Below are positions 1 to 8,382 of a DNA stretch of 18,504 bases, one piece after another (position 1 is the first letter of the stretch; the number at the start of each line of letters is the position of its first letter). The translations under genes were made by a program, and so were the position numbers. The stretch comes from Hyphomicrobiales bacterium. Lineage in GTDB: Bacteria; Pseudomonadota; Alphaproteobacteria; Rhizobiales; HXMU1428-3. Location: NCBI GenBank assembly GCA_021775385.1, contig JAJFHW010000298.1, forward strand, positions 1-18,504, given 5' to 3'. The notes under the pieces were generated by a model that was not told where the DNA came from, searched no databases, and saw only the letters and a program-made list of their open reading frames with translations.

Positions 1-1462
1 TTTCAATAAATTTTTTAATAGGGACAATCTCGCCTTCATCTAAAAAATTGCTACACCTCGTATATTCAAGCAAAGAATCGAGCATATGCCGCATTCTTGT
101 TGAGGCACGTTCAATCCGGATGAAAATATTTTCTCCCTCATCATCAAGTTCTTTGACATAGTCTTGTTTTAAGATGGCGGTAAATGCTTCAATTCTTTTT
201 AACGGCGAACGAAGGTCGTGAGCAACAATGCGGTTAAACGCTAAAAGACCTTCATTTGCATTGTTAAGCTTCTTGTTTGTTTCTTGTTCAAGTTGGCGCA
301 ACGCTATTTGATTTTTCTCACCAGTCTCAGCTTTTTCTTTTGAAAATCTTAATTCATCAGTCATGCGCAGCGCCAGGTTATGAGCGCTCTTTCGTTGAGA
401 GGAGAGGGAGGAGATAGTGAGAAACAGTAAAATGTCAATAAGGATACCGCCAGCAGCAATAAAGAGCGGTTGATTTTTTTCGCCTGGAGATATAAATCCT
501 GTTTTTGATCGATATTCCAGTAACCAGGGGTGACCTCCAATTGTTAAAGGGCGTGAGGTGGTAAATCGGTTCTCTTTGGAAACAAGATTGGGAGTGTATT
601 GATTAGAGCTATCATAAAGCAGTCTTTCTCTGCCACTACTATCATAGATGCGAAAATCAAGATCTTTATCCCCTTTCCCTAATATGCCTTGCATAAGGTC
701 TTTTATTCGAAAGGGACTGTAGACATAACCATTTAAAGCAAAACGTTTTTCTTGAATGGTGGCCGTGGGCATGTTCGGATGATAGACAGGAAGATACATC
801 AAAAAACCCAGCTGAACATCATTTTCAGTTTCTTGAACAAGCGTAACTTTGCCTGAAACAGCAACATCTCCCGTATCCCTTGCACGCTCCATAGCTTCCC
901 GTCGTGTTGGTTCGGAAAACATGTCGTAACCAAAGGCACGCAAATTTCGGTCTTGAAAAGGCTCTAAGTAAATTATTGAACTATAAATTTCACGCTCACC
1001 GGCGGGAGAAATATCAAACTTGGGAAAGCCTTCACTACGAATTCTATTAATATGAGCTTTTTTATCATCAGGCTTTACGATCTCAGCATAACCAAATCCT
1101 TGTAAACCAGGAAAATATTTTTGTAGTCGTAGAGATTTTACATAGATTCCCCATTCTTCACGAGAAACTTTATCGTGCGCATTAAAAAAGCCAACCCCTC
1201 CCCAAAGGATAGCCTCTTGATCATTCATTCTATGTTCTATGGCCGTATGAATATCGTCAACTTTAAAAACAAAGCGCGATTTAGAAACTTGAGTAACCCA
1301 GTTGTTTGAAATATAATAAGCAAGAATTGTTATAAGAACGGACATGCCAAGAATTACCCACGCAAGGAGAGAGCTGTGTAATTCAGCAAAAGACCATTTG
1401 CTGGATGTTATAGTTGCTGAAGTGTTGGTTTCTTGTTTTATAATCTGCCGAGTAAATTTCAA
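1..1462 (-). CDS. CHASE-domain sensor histidine kinase (partial, 3' end off the window)
   Basis: Reading the minus strand from a TTG at 1462 gives 487 uninterrupted codons that leave the window at base 1. Residues about 33-52 form a membrane helix. Residues about 70-315 are extracytoplasmic and resemble a CHASE ligand-sensing domain, with FPGLQGFGYAEIV near 117-129 and a conserved block near 165-194 (YLEPF, AFGYDMFSEPTRREAM). A second helix lies near 332-352, then a coiled linker, then a HisKA segment with AHDLRSPLKRIEAF, so His415 is the likely phospho-acceptor. The ATPase domain lies outside the window. An AGGAG at 1470-1474 sits 7 bases before the TTG; the nearer ATG at 1467 is out of frame and hits a stop after two codons. 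A GTG at 1492 is an alternative start. The gene follows a response regulator on the same strand by 93 bases, so the two probably form one signalling unit. The ligand is unknown; in other organisms some CHASE domains bind cytokinin-like or peptide signals. Confidence 0.9.
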   Translation of the reverse strand, partial: MKFTRQIIKQETNTSATITSSKWSFAELHSSLLAWVILGMSVLITILAYYISNNWVTQVSKSRFVFKVDDIHTAIEHRMNDQEAILWGGVGFFNAHDKVSREEWGIYVKSLRLQKYFPGLQGFGYAEIVKPDDKKAHINRIRSEGFPKFDISPAGEREIYSSIIYLEPFQDRNLRAFGYDMFSEPTRREAMERARDTGDVAVSGKVTLVQETENDVQLGFLMYLPVYHPNMPTATIQEKRFALNGYVYSPFRIKDLMQGILGKGDKDLDFRIYDSSGRERLLYDSSNQYTPNLVSKENRFTTSRPLTIGGHPWLLEYRSKTGFISPGEKNQPLFIAAGGILIDILLFLTISSLSSQRKSAHNLALRMTDELRFSKEKAETGEKNQIALRQLEQETNKKLNNANEGLLAFNRIVAHDLRSPLKRIEAFTAILKQDYVKELDDEGENIFIRIERASTRMRHMLDSLLEYTRCSNFLDEGEIVPIKKFIE

Positions 1463-1555
1463 ATCATAACTCCTGCCGCGTAAATGTGACACTCACTTTT
1501 ATAAGGAGAGCAAACATAGATGATCAATTTATACAACAGATTGAAAACAACAGGT

Positions 1556-1981
1556 CTATTGCAAAAGCTTTTGCTTTATTTGGGGGATGTTTTTCAAGGC
1601 ATTAAAAAACTGATCATCAGAAAATGGTTTTACTATATAGCCATTGCTTCCAAGATTATCAGATCTTTTCATATCTTCTCGGTCTTCAGATGCAGAGAGC
1701 ATAAATACTGGAATGTTTTTATAAATTGGGTGGTTACGTATAGTCTTCAAAACCTCAAAACCATCTATGCGTGGCATGTTAATATCAAGCAATATTAAAA
1801 AACTATCTTTACTGGTTCCTAATTTAACTAGCTCATCTAATGTCGAAAGTAGGTCCTCTGAGTTTTGTTCACTAATAAAGCGATTTACAAAACCACATCG
1901 CCTTACAATTCTCCGAGTGAGAAAAATTTCATCTACATTGTCATCCAACATAATAAAAGTTGTCTCTGTGAGATCGCTCAT
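1556..1981 (-). CDS. Single-domain response regulator (Rcp1/CheY-like receiver)
   Basis: This 141-residue protein is one receiver domain with no output domain. The acidic pair is Asp13-Asp14, the phospho-acceptor is Asp66 in LLDINMP, the switch Ser is Ser96 in MLSAS, and the conserved Lys is Lys118 in VKPF. The long loop between strand 2 and Asp66 and the LLDINMPRIDGFEVL signature resemble Rcp1-type regulators that partner with phytochrome-like or CHASE kinases. It sits directly upstream of, and on the same strand as, a CHASE histidine kinase, its probable partner. With no DNA-binding domain it should act by protein contact or as a phosphorelay intermediate. The ATG at 1981 has only a weak GGTAA-like ribosome site. 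Confidence 0.93.
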   Translation of the reverse strand: MSDLTETTFIMLDDNVDEIFLTRRIVRRCGFVNRFISEQNSEDLLSTLDELVKLGTSKDSFLILLDINMPRIDGFEVLKTIRNHPIYKNIPVFMLSASEDREDMKRSDNLGSNGYIVKPFSDDQFFNALKNIPQIKQKLLQ

Positions 1982-2025
1982 ACATTTACCATTACCAACA
2001 TTTTAGCTGGCCCAATTCATTTTTA

Positions 2026-2054
2026 AATCAGTAATTTACTTAAAAATACTGATT
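2026..2054. repeat. Inverted repeat upstream of the response regulator
   Basis: AATCAGTA (2026-2033) and TACTGATT (2047-2054) are perfect 8-base complements around a 13-base AT-rich loop. The repeat lies 45-73 bases upstream of the response regulator start, in the gap after tonB. Neither side is followed by a T-run, so an operator is more likely than a terminator. The rest of the 207-base gap (1982-2188) is AT-rich and shows no gene. Confidence 0.35.
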
Positions 2055-2188
2055 CAGGCAAATGAAGCAAAATCTTATTTAAAAAAGGAGATGAAAGTAT
2101 AATATATATTTCATTATGCATAGAAATGTTAGTCAAAATACTGAAAATGAAAAATCAAAAAATGCCATGACTGAACACTATTAAATAA

Positions 2189-3031
2189 TCATCTAAACCG
2201 TATTGGAGCAGTTACTCTTAAAGATTTATGTCCATGAGGTAAGGGGGGGAACGGAGCAGCTCTTTTAGCTGTATTCAAAGCCAATTTATCGAGTTTCTTA
2301 TTACCACTGCTCTTATAAATTCTAAGATTTCTAATGCGGCCTGATTTGGAAATAGTAAAAGAAATCAATACAGTACCGCTTTTGCGAGATGACCTCACAT
2401 TACGCATTAATAAAGAACGAAGCCGCCCCTTGTAATTTGAAAGGGCAGCTTTCCCTGAAGCTTTGTTTTTAACCCGTCCTTGATTACCAACTCTGGATTT
2501 AGGTTTCGTTTTTTTATGATTGCGTGCACTCCCAATCATTTTAAGAGATTTTGTTTTAGTTCGTGTTTTTTTCTTCTTTTCTTTTTTTATGTCTTTCTTG
2601 AATTCGTTTATTACTTTAGCAGGAAGTTTCTTTTCTTTTGGCGTTTTTGTTAATTGTTCGGTCTTTGGTAAAGAAATTGGAGAGAGTTGTTCCTGTTTTA
2701 AGGACGCTTCTTCAACTATTTGTTTTTCTAATTGCTTTTCAGTAAGGATCTGAGTTTTCGGTTTGGGTTCCTTTTTTTCTACAAGCTGTTTTTTCTTATC
2801 GGTTCTTACTTTCTTGGGTTCAACTGTTTGCTCTTCCTGAATTGTTTCAGGACGGCTATTAATTTCACCCGTTAGCAGTGATGTTTGTGTTTTCGCAATA
2901 ATTAGAGAAATTCCAGATGAGCGCTCTATTTGTGGTGTGTTCCATTCGCTATAAAAACTCAAACCCAAAGACGCATGAATGATGAGTGAAAAACAAAAAG
3001 CAAAAAACCATTTAGACCCACTTAGCATCAT
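2189..3031 (-). CDS. tonB: TonB energy-transducing protein
   Basis: The 280-residue protein begins with one membrane anchor (about residues 8-26) followed by a long periplasmic spacer very rich in Lys, Glu, Pro and Gln. Its last 80 residues or so match the TonB C-terminal domain, with GTVLISFTISKSGRIRNLRI, then LDKLALNTAKRAAPFPPLP. In this family the C-terminal domain grips the TonB box of an outer-membrane receptor and passes on energy from ExbB/ExbD. The start codon overlaps the stop of the preceding exbD by four bases (ATGA), implying translational coupling. It is the last gene of the cluster, which also contains the presumed receptor partner. The spacer is longer and more Lys-rich than in E. 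coli TonB (239 residues). Confidence 0.92.
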   Translation of the reverse strand: MMLSGSKWFFAFCFSLIIHASLGLSFYSEWNTPQIERSSGISLIIAKTQTSLLTGEINSRPETIQEEQTVEPKKVRTDKKKQLVEKKEPKPKTQILTEKQLEKQIVEEASLKQEQLSPISLPKTEQLTKTPKEKKLPAKVINEFKKDIKKEKKKKTRTKTKSLKMIGSARNHKKTKPKSRVGNQGRVKNKASGKAALSNYKGRLRSLLMRNVRSSRKSGTVLISFTISKSGRIRNLRIYKSSGNKKLDKLALNTAKRAAPFPPLPHGHKSLRVTAPIRFR

Positions 3032-3459
3032 CGTTTCCCCCGAAGTGTGAGGAGTTTGACTTTCTCAATGCCAATTTTTTTGGCCAGCTTAGCTATCTTA
3101 ATAAGATGCGTTGCATCACTCTCTTTATCTGCAATGATGTATAAAACCTGCCTATCATCAGAGCTGTGCAATTGTTTTAGTCTAGGTTCAAGCTCATTAA
3201 GTGAGATCTTATTTGATTGAGAGAGAAAAATTCCCTCTTTAGAAACATAGAGTGCTTTAGACGGAAGTTTATCAGCCTGAGCTTCTTTCGTTGTAGGCGG
3301 TTGTAATGACACTGCAGGACTTTTTGTAAGAGTGCCGGCCATTAAAAAAAAGATCAAAAGTAAAAAGACAATATTGATAAGAGGCAAGATATTATCTTGG
3401 CCTTTTCTTCTTTCATGGGGGTGGTTCAGTTTTATTGTCATTTTATAACTCATCATCAT
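3028..3459 (-). CDS. exbD: ExbD-family protein with Asn at the essential Asp position
   Basis: A 143-residue ExbD/TolR-type protein with a short cytoplasmic N-terminus, one membrane helix (about 25-44) and a periplasmic domain. In ExbD and TolR the helix carries an aspartate (Asp25 in E. coli ExbD) needed for proton coupling. Here the aligned stretch reads PLINIVFLLLIFF, with Asn29 in that place (codon AAT), while the tandem paralogue upstream reads PLIDVVFLLLLFF. The protein should still pair with the other ExbD inside the ExbB pentamer but may not carry protons itself. It starts 21 bases after the first exbD and overlaps tonB by four bases. ATG is repeated three times at the start; Met7 is an alternative initiator, and no strong ribosome site decides between them. 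Confidence 0.88.
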   Translation of the reverse strand: MMMSYKMTIKLNHPHERRKGQDNILPLINIVFLLLIFFLMAGTLTKSPAVSLQPPTTKEAQADKLPSKALYVSKEGIFLSQSNKISLNELEPRLKQLHSSDDRQVLYIIADKESDATHLIKIAKLAKKIGIEKVKLLTLRGKR

Positions 3460-3480
3460 CTTAGATTAAGTTTTCTTGGT

Positions 3481-3876
3481 TTAATCAATTATTGTCACAG
3501 GTGAAATCTTATGAGTTTTCAAACCGTCTATAATTTCTGTAAGTCGTCTGGTTGGCACCTTTTCATCAATCTTCAAAACAACACCGGTTTGTTTGTTTTT
3601 GTTTATTGAATTGAGCAATTGATCTAGAGGAATTTCAGTTGCAATTTGAACGCCATTAACAGTTATTTTCTCATTCGTAAGAAGGTGGATAAGTATGGGT
3701 TTTAAATTTGATGGCTTCAGCTCAGAATTGGAGCTCGGAAATATCAAATCAATGCTCTGGTATTTTTCAAACTGAGTAGCAAGCATGAAAAATAACAATA
3801 ATAAAAAAACAACATCGATTAACGGTGTAAGGCTTAGTCGAGTACGAATTTTGGGTGGCTCTAGTAGAGTGGCCAT
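3481..3876 (-). CDS. exbD: ExbD proton-channel protein (canonical Asp)
   Basis: This 131-residue protein has the ExbD layout: a cytoplasmic N-terminus, one membrane helix (about 17-36) and a periplasmic domain ending in SPVTIID. Asp21 in TPLIDVVFLLLLFF matches the proton-carrying Asp25 of E. coli ExbD. It begins 18 bases after the exbB stop, with a CTGGAG ribosome site six bases before the ATG. It is the first of two adjacent exbD genes, which suggests a mixed ExbD pair powering the TonB encoded two genes further on. Confidence 0.93.
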   Translation of the reverse strand: MATLLEPPKIRTRLSLTPLIDVVFLLLLFFMLATQFEKYQSIDLIFPSSNSELKPSNLKPILIHLLTNEKITVNGVQIATEIPLDQLLNSINKNKQTGVVLKIDEKVPTRRLTEIIDGLKTHKISPVTIID

Positions 3877-3894
3877 TGCACTGCTCCAGTAAAG

Positions 3895-4575
3895 TTATGC
3901 CGGTTGCTTTAAAATTTTATCTTGTGCATTAGGGTCGGCAATACGGCCGGTAAAAAGTGCACTTAAGCAATTCTCCAAAACTTGTCTTTGTCGTTCAATT
4001 CGACTGTCAAACCAACTAAGTGCTATCGACACTGGTATAGCCACGGCTAACCCAACCGCAGTAGTAAGAAGAGCAACCCAAATCCCCCCAGCTAAACTTG
4101 CCGGGTTCACCTGGTCTCCAGCAGCTTGTAGTTTGTGAAAAGCATCAATCATTCCAACAACAGTTCCAAACAAACCAAGAAGCGGAGCAATCTGAGATAT
4201 AAGATCAAGAATTCGTAAGTTTGAGCGAATAGAACTTAAATGGTTAGAGGCCAACCTTGTTGCATCTTCTCTAACAGAGGCAACCGGTTGACCATTTGCA
4301 AGCGCTGTCATTGTGCCGGTTAAACTAATACGGATTGGACTAGGTTGTTTTTGGCAAAGTGATAAAGCTTCGTCAAATTGGTTTTTTTCCCAATGAGAGA
4401 ATATTTTATCTAACTTACGAGCGCTACCAACTTTTAGAAAAGTAAAGTGAGCTGCTTTTAAAATAATAATAGTCAGTGCAATAACGGACAGGCCGAGTAA
4501 AATTATAACAACAGGACCACCTTTATTGACGATGTTTAAAAGCAGGCTATTTTCAAAATAAGCATGAAGTGACAT
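3895..4575 (-). CDS. exbB: ExbB (MotA/TolQ/ExbB proton-channel family)
   Basis: A 226-residue protein with three predicted membrane helices: about 20-42, 127-148 in ISQIAPLLGLFGTVVGM, and 165-190 in IWVALLTTAVGLAVAIPV. The second and third carry the family signature that lines the pentamer pore around ExbD. The cytoplasmic region between helices 1 and 2 (about 50-120) is typical. An AGAGG ribosome site precedes the ATG. The gene lies between the PepSY gene and two exbD genes on the same strand with gaps of 48 and 18 bases. Membership of a TonB rather than Tol system is inferred from the adjacent tonB and receptor genes and the absence of tolA, tolB and pal. Confidence 0.95.
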   Translation of the reverse strand: MSLHAYFENSLLLNIVNKGGPVVIILLGLSVIALTIIILKAAHFTFLKVGSARKLDKIFSHWEKNQFDEALSLCQKQPSPIRISLTGTMTALANGQPVASVREDATRLASNHLSSIRSNLRILDLISQIAPLLGLFGTVVGMIDAFHKLQAAGDQVNPASLAGGIWVALLTTAVGLAVAIPVSIALSWFDSRIERQRQVLENCLSALFTGRIADPNAQDKILKQPA

Positions 4576-4623
4576 TTTATCCTCTTAACTTAGGGACTTG
4601 CCCTAGTTATTAACGAAGCGCTT

Positions 4624-6123
4624 CTATGAAGAAGAACGACGGCGTTTAAACAACATGAGATATCCAAGAACGGTAAAACCAATCGCGGCAATCAAAATGA
4701 CTGAAATAATGATGTCTCTTTTCTCTCGGCCTATGAACGGGGCTAGGAAGTTCCATTTATGCAAAAATGAAAATGAATAGCCCTCATAGCGCTCAAGATT
4801 AACCAAACGATCTACGAGCATGCCGGTTGCAGGGTCTATAAAAAGCTTGTCACCTTGAGGTGTGTTGAAATCAAGCTGCCATACAGGTAACCGTTTGTTA
4901 CGAAAGTCATAATGAGGCCCAAAGTGAGTAACTAGTGTAGTTTGCTGCAGTAGTTTTTCGGAAAAGCCAAGGTGAGATTTTGCAATATGTTGCACCATAT
5001 CTTTATCAGTCAAAGTAGATTTTTCACCAGTAAGCGCATCAAAATAAAAGGCTTGTTTTTCGGTTACCATTCCCTTGAAGCGTTTTGAGCGGGAAATTGC
5101 TTGGCCTTGTTTACCTTTAGGAATGCTAATGCGATAGAGCAGAGAAGGGCTGTCATTTACCTTCAACGTTCCCTCTACCAATGAAAGACTATTAAAAGCT
5201 TGGCCTTTGAAATTGTCTAACCATGTAAAGTCATCACCAAATTTTGAAGCACTAAGGTTGATTGGTTGACCAAGTTTTAAACCTCGGTGATTGTCACCAA
5301 AAGAATATTGCAGAAGGTGGTAGATACCACTTGTTGTAAACAATAATAAGGGCAACCAAATCGCAAATGAGAGAACGCGGTGCCATTTACGTCGACCCTC
5401 AAGAATGGAGCGCTTCTTAATCATGAAGATCAAAACAATGCCAGTAATTGCCATGCCCAATAAAGAAAGCAAAAGTAGCATCATCAAAATGATGCGAGCA
5501 TATTCAAAATCATCAAGCCACGCCCAGCTATGAAATGTTCGAAAGACAGATTGAACAGATGTTTTCCAACTGTTGGTTATACCAGCAAGTGCACCAAGTT
5601 CTGTGTATATAAAAGTGGTTTTATTATCCGACGTTTCAAACTCAACGCGGTAAACAGGAAGTAGCCTGTTTACCCAAGGATAAGCGGAAGTAAATTCAGT
5701 TTGAAAAGTAATTGTTTTTATAGGTGTTGATTTTAAGCCAGAATAGTACCGCGCCAGCCAAACAGCTTGTTTAATATCGTAGTTTGATTTTTCAACACCA
5801 GTTGAAATGTCAAAATATCGACGCGGAGCTTCATTTGATTGAGTGACTTGCAGGAGAGCACCTTCTTTAGAAGGTATGACCTTTACCATAATGGCTTTAT
5901 CAATTTTATTCTGCCTCAAAATTTTAGGAATTTGAGCGGCATGCTTGGAAGAGACTTTAACTTGAGGTGGAAAGAAAGAGGCCGCCTTCGGCCCCGTCCA
6001 TGTCATAAGCGGATGAGTAATGCCAGATATGGCAACAAACAACAATGCCAGCCCGCCTGTCCATCCAAGCCATTTATGTAATTTTGTGCTATTGCGCACG
6101 ATAGACGCTTTTCGTTTCGTCAT
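4624..6123 (-). CDS. PepSY-domain inner-membrane protein, probable metal-chelate reductase
   Basis: This 499-residue protein has the four-helix PepSY_TM layout: helices at about 20-41, 209-235, 249-271 and 469-492, with large periplasmic parts between helices 1-2 and 3-4. Histidines at or near helix ends (His16, His37, His198, His248, His269) could ligate heme, as in FoxB-type PepSY reductases that reduce ferric siderophores at the inner membrane. That role is established for some family members and inferred here. The C-terminus KRRRSSS is cytoplasmic. An AGGA lies about 11 bases upstream of the ATG. It sits between the receptor gene (41-base gap) and exbB, so it is probably co-transcribed with them. 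No ABC or other inner-membrane importer is present, so reduced metal released in the periplasm would need a carrier encoded elsewhere. Confidence 0.88.
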   Translation of the reverse strand: MTKRKASIVRNSTKLHKWLGWTGGLALLFVAISGITHPLMTWTGPKAASFFPPQVKVSSKHAAQIPKILRQNKIDKAIMVKVIPSKEGALLQVTQSNEAPRRYFDISTGVEKSNYDIKQAVWLARYYSGLKSTPIKTITFQTEFTSAYPWVNRLLPVYRVEFETSDNKTTFIYTELGALAGITNSWKTSVQSVFRTFHSWAWLDDFEYARIILMMLLLLSLLGMAITGIVLIFMIKKRSILEGRRKWHRVLSFAIWLPLLLFTTSGIYHLLQYSFGDNHRGLKLGQPINLSASKFGDDFTWLDNFKGQAFNSLSLVEGTLKVNDSPSLLYRISIPKGKQGQAISRSKRFKGMVTEKQAFYFDALTGEKSTLTDKDMVQHIAKSHLGFSEKLLQQTTLVTHFGPHYDFRNKRLPVWQLDFNTPQGDKLFIDPATGMLVDRLVNLERYEGYSFSFLHKWNFLAPFIGREKRDIIISVILIAAIGFTVLGYLMLFKRRRSSS

Positions 6124-6164
6124 GTCGATGTTCCTATTGTTAGATCAAAAATTATTGAGATATT

Positions 6165-8276
6165 TTAGAATTTAGATCTAAATCCAACATAGAAACGACG
6201 CGGCAAACCAGGACGATAAGAAATGTCAGGGTCACCAACCTGATTGCTTGTATAAGTCGAGTAACGTTCATCGGTGATGTTCATAACGCGGCCGTAAAGT
6301 TCTAATTTTTCAGAAATTTCCAAACTAGCCCTTAGGTTGAAAAGGTCATGCCCATCATATTTATTGGTGTTGGTTTCATCAGTGTAATAATCACCAACAT
6401 GTACCCACTCAGCTTCAATCATTAGTCCATTAATAAATGAAGGGCGGTATTGAATAGCAAGATTTCCTAAAGTTTTAGGTGCCTTGCCAATATCATTTCC
6501 TGCAAAGTTAATTTGAGTGGCAGGGAAACCAAACACAGCCGTGAAATCTTTATATTCCTGATTGCTATAACTAAAAGCAGAGGTGTAGCTCCACTCATCT
6601 GTCAGCTGACCTTTTAGTTCAATTTCAATGCCTTGGTGTTCAGTCTCACCAGCGTTAGAAATTTTTCTGTCTCCAGAAATATTATCGATATAGCTAACGA
6701 TATCGTCTTTTACCATCATGTGATAAAGGGTTACATTGTAGTTGAACCAGTCAGCTAATTTTCCGCGTGTTCCAATTTCAAAACTGTCAGAATGAACTGG
6801 CTTTAACTCATCTGTATCCTGGCTGGAGCCGGGGCGAAAGATCCTCCCAACAGAGGGGGCGCGAAATGAGTGACGGTAATTCGCAAAAAGATCAAGATCG
6901 CGCGTCGCATTCCATACAGCACCAAACTTAGGGCTGAGACTATCATAAGAAATGGACTGACTATCAGGTCGCAGATGATTAAAGCCGCCAAACCCAAATT
7001 GTTGTTCAACAACAGATGCATCGAGGTTATCTGTGTAATCAACACGAAAATAATCATACCGGAGGCCTGCTGAAAGTCTTAATTGAGAAAGAGCTTGCCA
7101 CTCGCCATGAATGTAAGGAGAGACCGCCAACATGTCAGCGTCATAATTATAATTGACACGCCCAGTTTCTGTAGTGTTGACAAAAAGTTCCCCGTCTTTT
7201 TCAACTGAAAGGCGTTTTTCCTTATATTGTGAAGTCGTATAATCAAAATCGACACCAGCTATAATTTCAGCATTTAGATTGTTTAATTTATGTCGGTATT
7301 TCGTATTCATACCAAATGATTGAAAGTCGTATGATCTATCATTCGGATCAAAAGTGAGCATCCAACTCGGCATAAGTTTCATTTCATTGTGACGCAGGAA
7401 AGGAGTAATTGTGAGTAGGTTATTATCATCAGGTTCATAAGCAAACTCTGTTGAAAAACGAATAGCATCTAACTCTCTGCGCCCAACATCATTGTGATAA
7501 AGGTTTTTCTTAGGATTGTTCAGATAATCATCTTCTTCAAGGCCAGAAACACCGCTTTGATCAACATGCGTATAGGAGAAAATTGATTTAATTTTCAGAT
7601 CTTCACTGATCTTGGCATCAAAGCGTCCGCTTGTGGCATAACGGCTAAAAGAGCTCTCATCCCTCCAGCCATTATTGTCTGTTAAATTGATGTTTGCTCG
7701 AAATCCGGCATTAAGTCCAATAGGTGAACCAACTGAAGCGAGCATTCTTTTAAAGCCAAAGGAACCAAATTCAGGGTTAATATAAATCTCTCTCTCATCC
7801 GGGCTTGGGGGTGTAATCACGTTGATAATACCGCCAATAGCATCACTACCATAAAGCGCTGAACCAGGACCCTTTGTGATCTCCACGCGGTCGGCTTGAG
7901 GCACATTAATTTCATAAAGAGCGTTGTGGTTAAAAAGCCCAGTAGGCCGAGTTGGTATGCCATCTTCTAAAAACAAATAAACAGCACCAGTAGTAAGCGG
8001 TTGGCGAATAGACGTCATGTGGCCTTCGCCGCCTAAGTCATTTACATAAACGCCTGCTTTTCTATTAGTGACATCAGAAGGGTGAGCAGGGCTAACAAAT
8101 TTAATATCTTCGTCAGTGACAACGCTGATTGTCTCGGCGAGTTCACTAACGGGTTTTGCTTCTTTGGTTGTGGTTACTACAATTGCATCAAGCGTTATAT
8201 TTTCGTCCGCAAGAGCAGGCGTGTTGAGAAGCGCAAGCACAGAAATAGTGCTTAAAAGAATTGATTTTTTACACAT
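6165..8276 (-). CDS. TonB-dependent outer-membrane receptor
   Basis: A 703-residue receptor with a signal peptide (about 1-23, ending TPALA), a candidate TonB box in DAIVV (30-34), a plug domain of about residues 45-160 containing GPGSALYGSDAIGGI, and a 22-strand-type barrel ending in the terminal Phe typical of outer-membrane proteins. A FRAP motif is present in YRHSFRAPSVGRIF, but the NPxL box and intervening His of heme receptors are missing, so heme is not favoured. A Met-containing stretch (NEMKLMPSWM) occurs in the barrel. The PepSY neighbour favours a ferric chelate; the DUF2946 neighbour leaves copper open. It has its own exbB, exbD, exbD and tonB downstream. The ligand cannot be read from sequence alone. 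Confidence 0.95.
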   Translation of the reverse strand: MCKKSILLSTISVLALLNTPALADENITLDAIVVTTTKEAKPVSELAETISVVTDEDIKFVSPAHPSDVTNRKAGVYVNDLGGEGHMTSIRQPLTTGAVYLFLEDGIPTRPTGLFNHNALYEINVPQADRVEITKGPGSALYGSDAIGGIINVITPPSPDEREIYINPEFGSFGFKRMLASVGSPIGLNAGFRANINLTDNNGWRDESSFSRYATSGRFDAKISEDLKIKSIFSYTHVDQSGVSGLEEDDYLNNPKKNLYHNDVGRRELDAIRFSTEFAYEPDDNNLLTITPFLRHNEMKLMPSWMLTFDPNDRSYDFQSFGMNTKYRHKLNNLNAEIIAGVDFDYTTSQYKEKRLSVEKDGELFVNTTETGRVNYNYDADMLAVSPYIHGEWQALSQLRLSAGLRYDYFRVDYTDNLDASVVEQQFGFGGFNHLRPDSQSISYDSLSPKFGAVWNATRDLDLFANYRHSFRAPSVGRIFRPGSSQDTDELKPVHSDSFEIGTRGKLADWFNYNVTLYHMMVKDDIVSYIDNISGDRKISNAGETEHQGIEIELKGQLTDEWSYTSAFSYSNQEYKDFTAVFGFPATQINFAGNDIGKAPKTLGNLAIQYRPSFINGLMIEAEWVHVGDYYTDETNTNKYDGHDLFNLRASLEISEKLELYGRVMNITDERYSTYTSNQVGDPDISYRPGLPRRFYVGFRSKF

Positions 8277-8354
8277 AGATATACCTGTTTAGGTCAAAAG
8301 AGATCTAGAGACACTCCCCCTATCAAAGGAGGCGAGCTTCTATCTCATTGAATT

Positions 8355-8373
8355 AATTATTATAAATATAATT
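8355..8373. promoter_or_regulatory. AT-rich inverted repeat before the TonB receptor gene (possible metal-regulator site)
   Basis: AATTAT (8355-8360) and ATAATT (8368-8373) are perfect arms around a 7-base centre, 19 bases in all, in the 106-base gap between the DUF2946 and receptor genes and 79-97 bases upstream of the receptor start. Length and base composition resemble Fur- or Irr-type sites, but it is not a consensus Fur box. A direct repeat AAAGAGATCTA occurs at 8297-8307 and 8375-8385. In DNA this AT-rich, such a dyad could arise by chance. Confidence 0.3.
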
Positions 8374-8382
8374 GAAAGAGAT

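Noticed and set aside
1520..1798. Plus-strand open frame of 92 codons
   Set aside because: It lies opposite the response regulator, whose conserved receiver residues show that the minus strand is coding; the plus-strand product resembles no family I know.
6165..8276. Heme receptor assignment
   Set aside because: FRAP is present, but the NPxL box and the histidine between them are missing, and no heme-transport genes follow.
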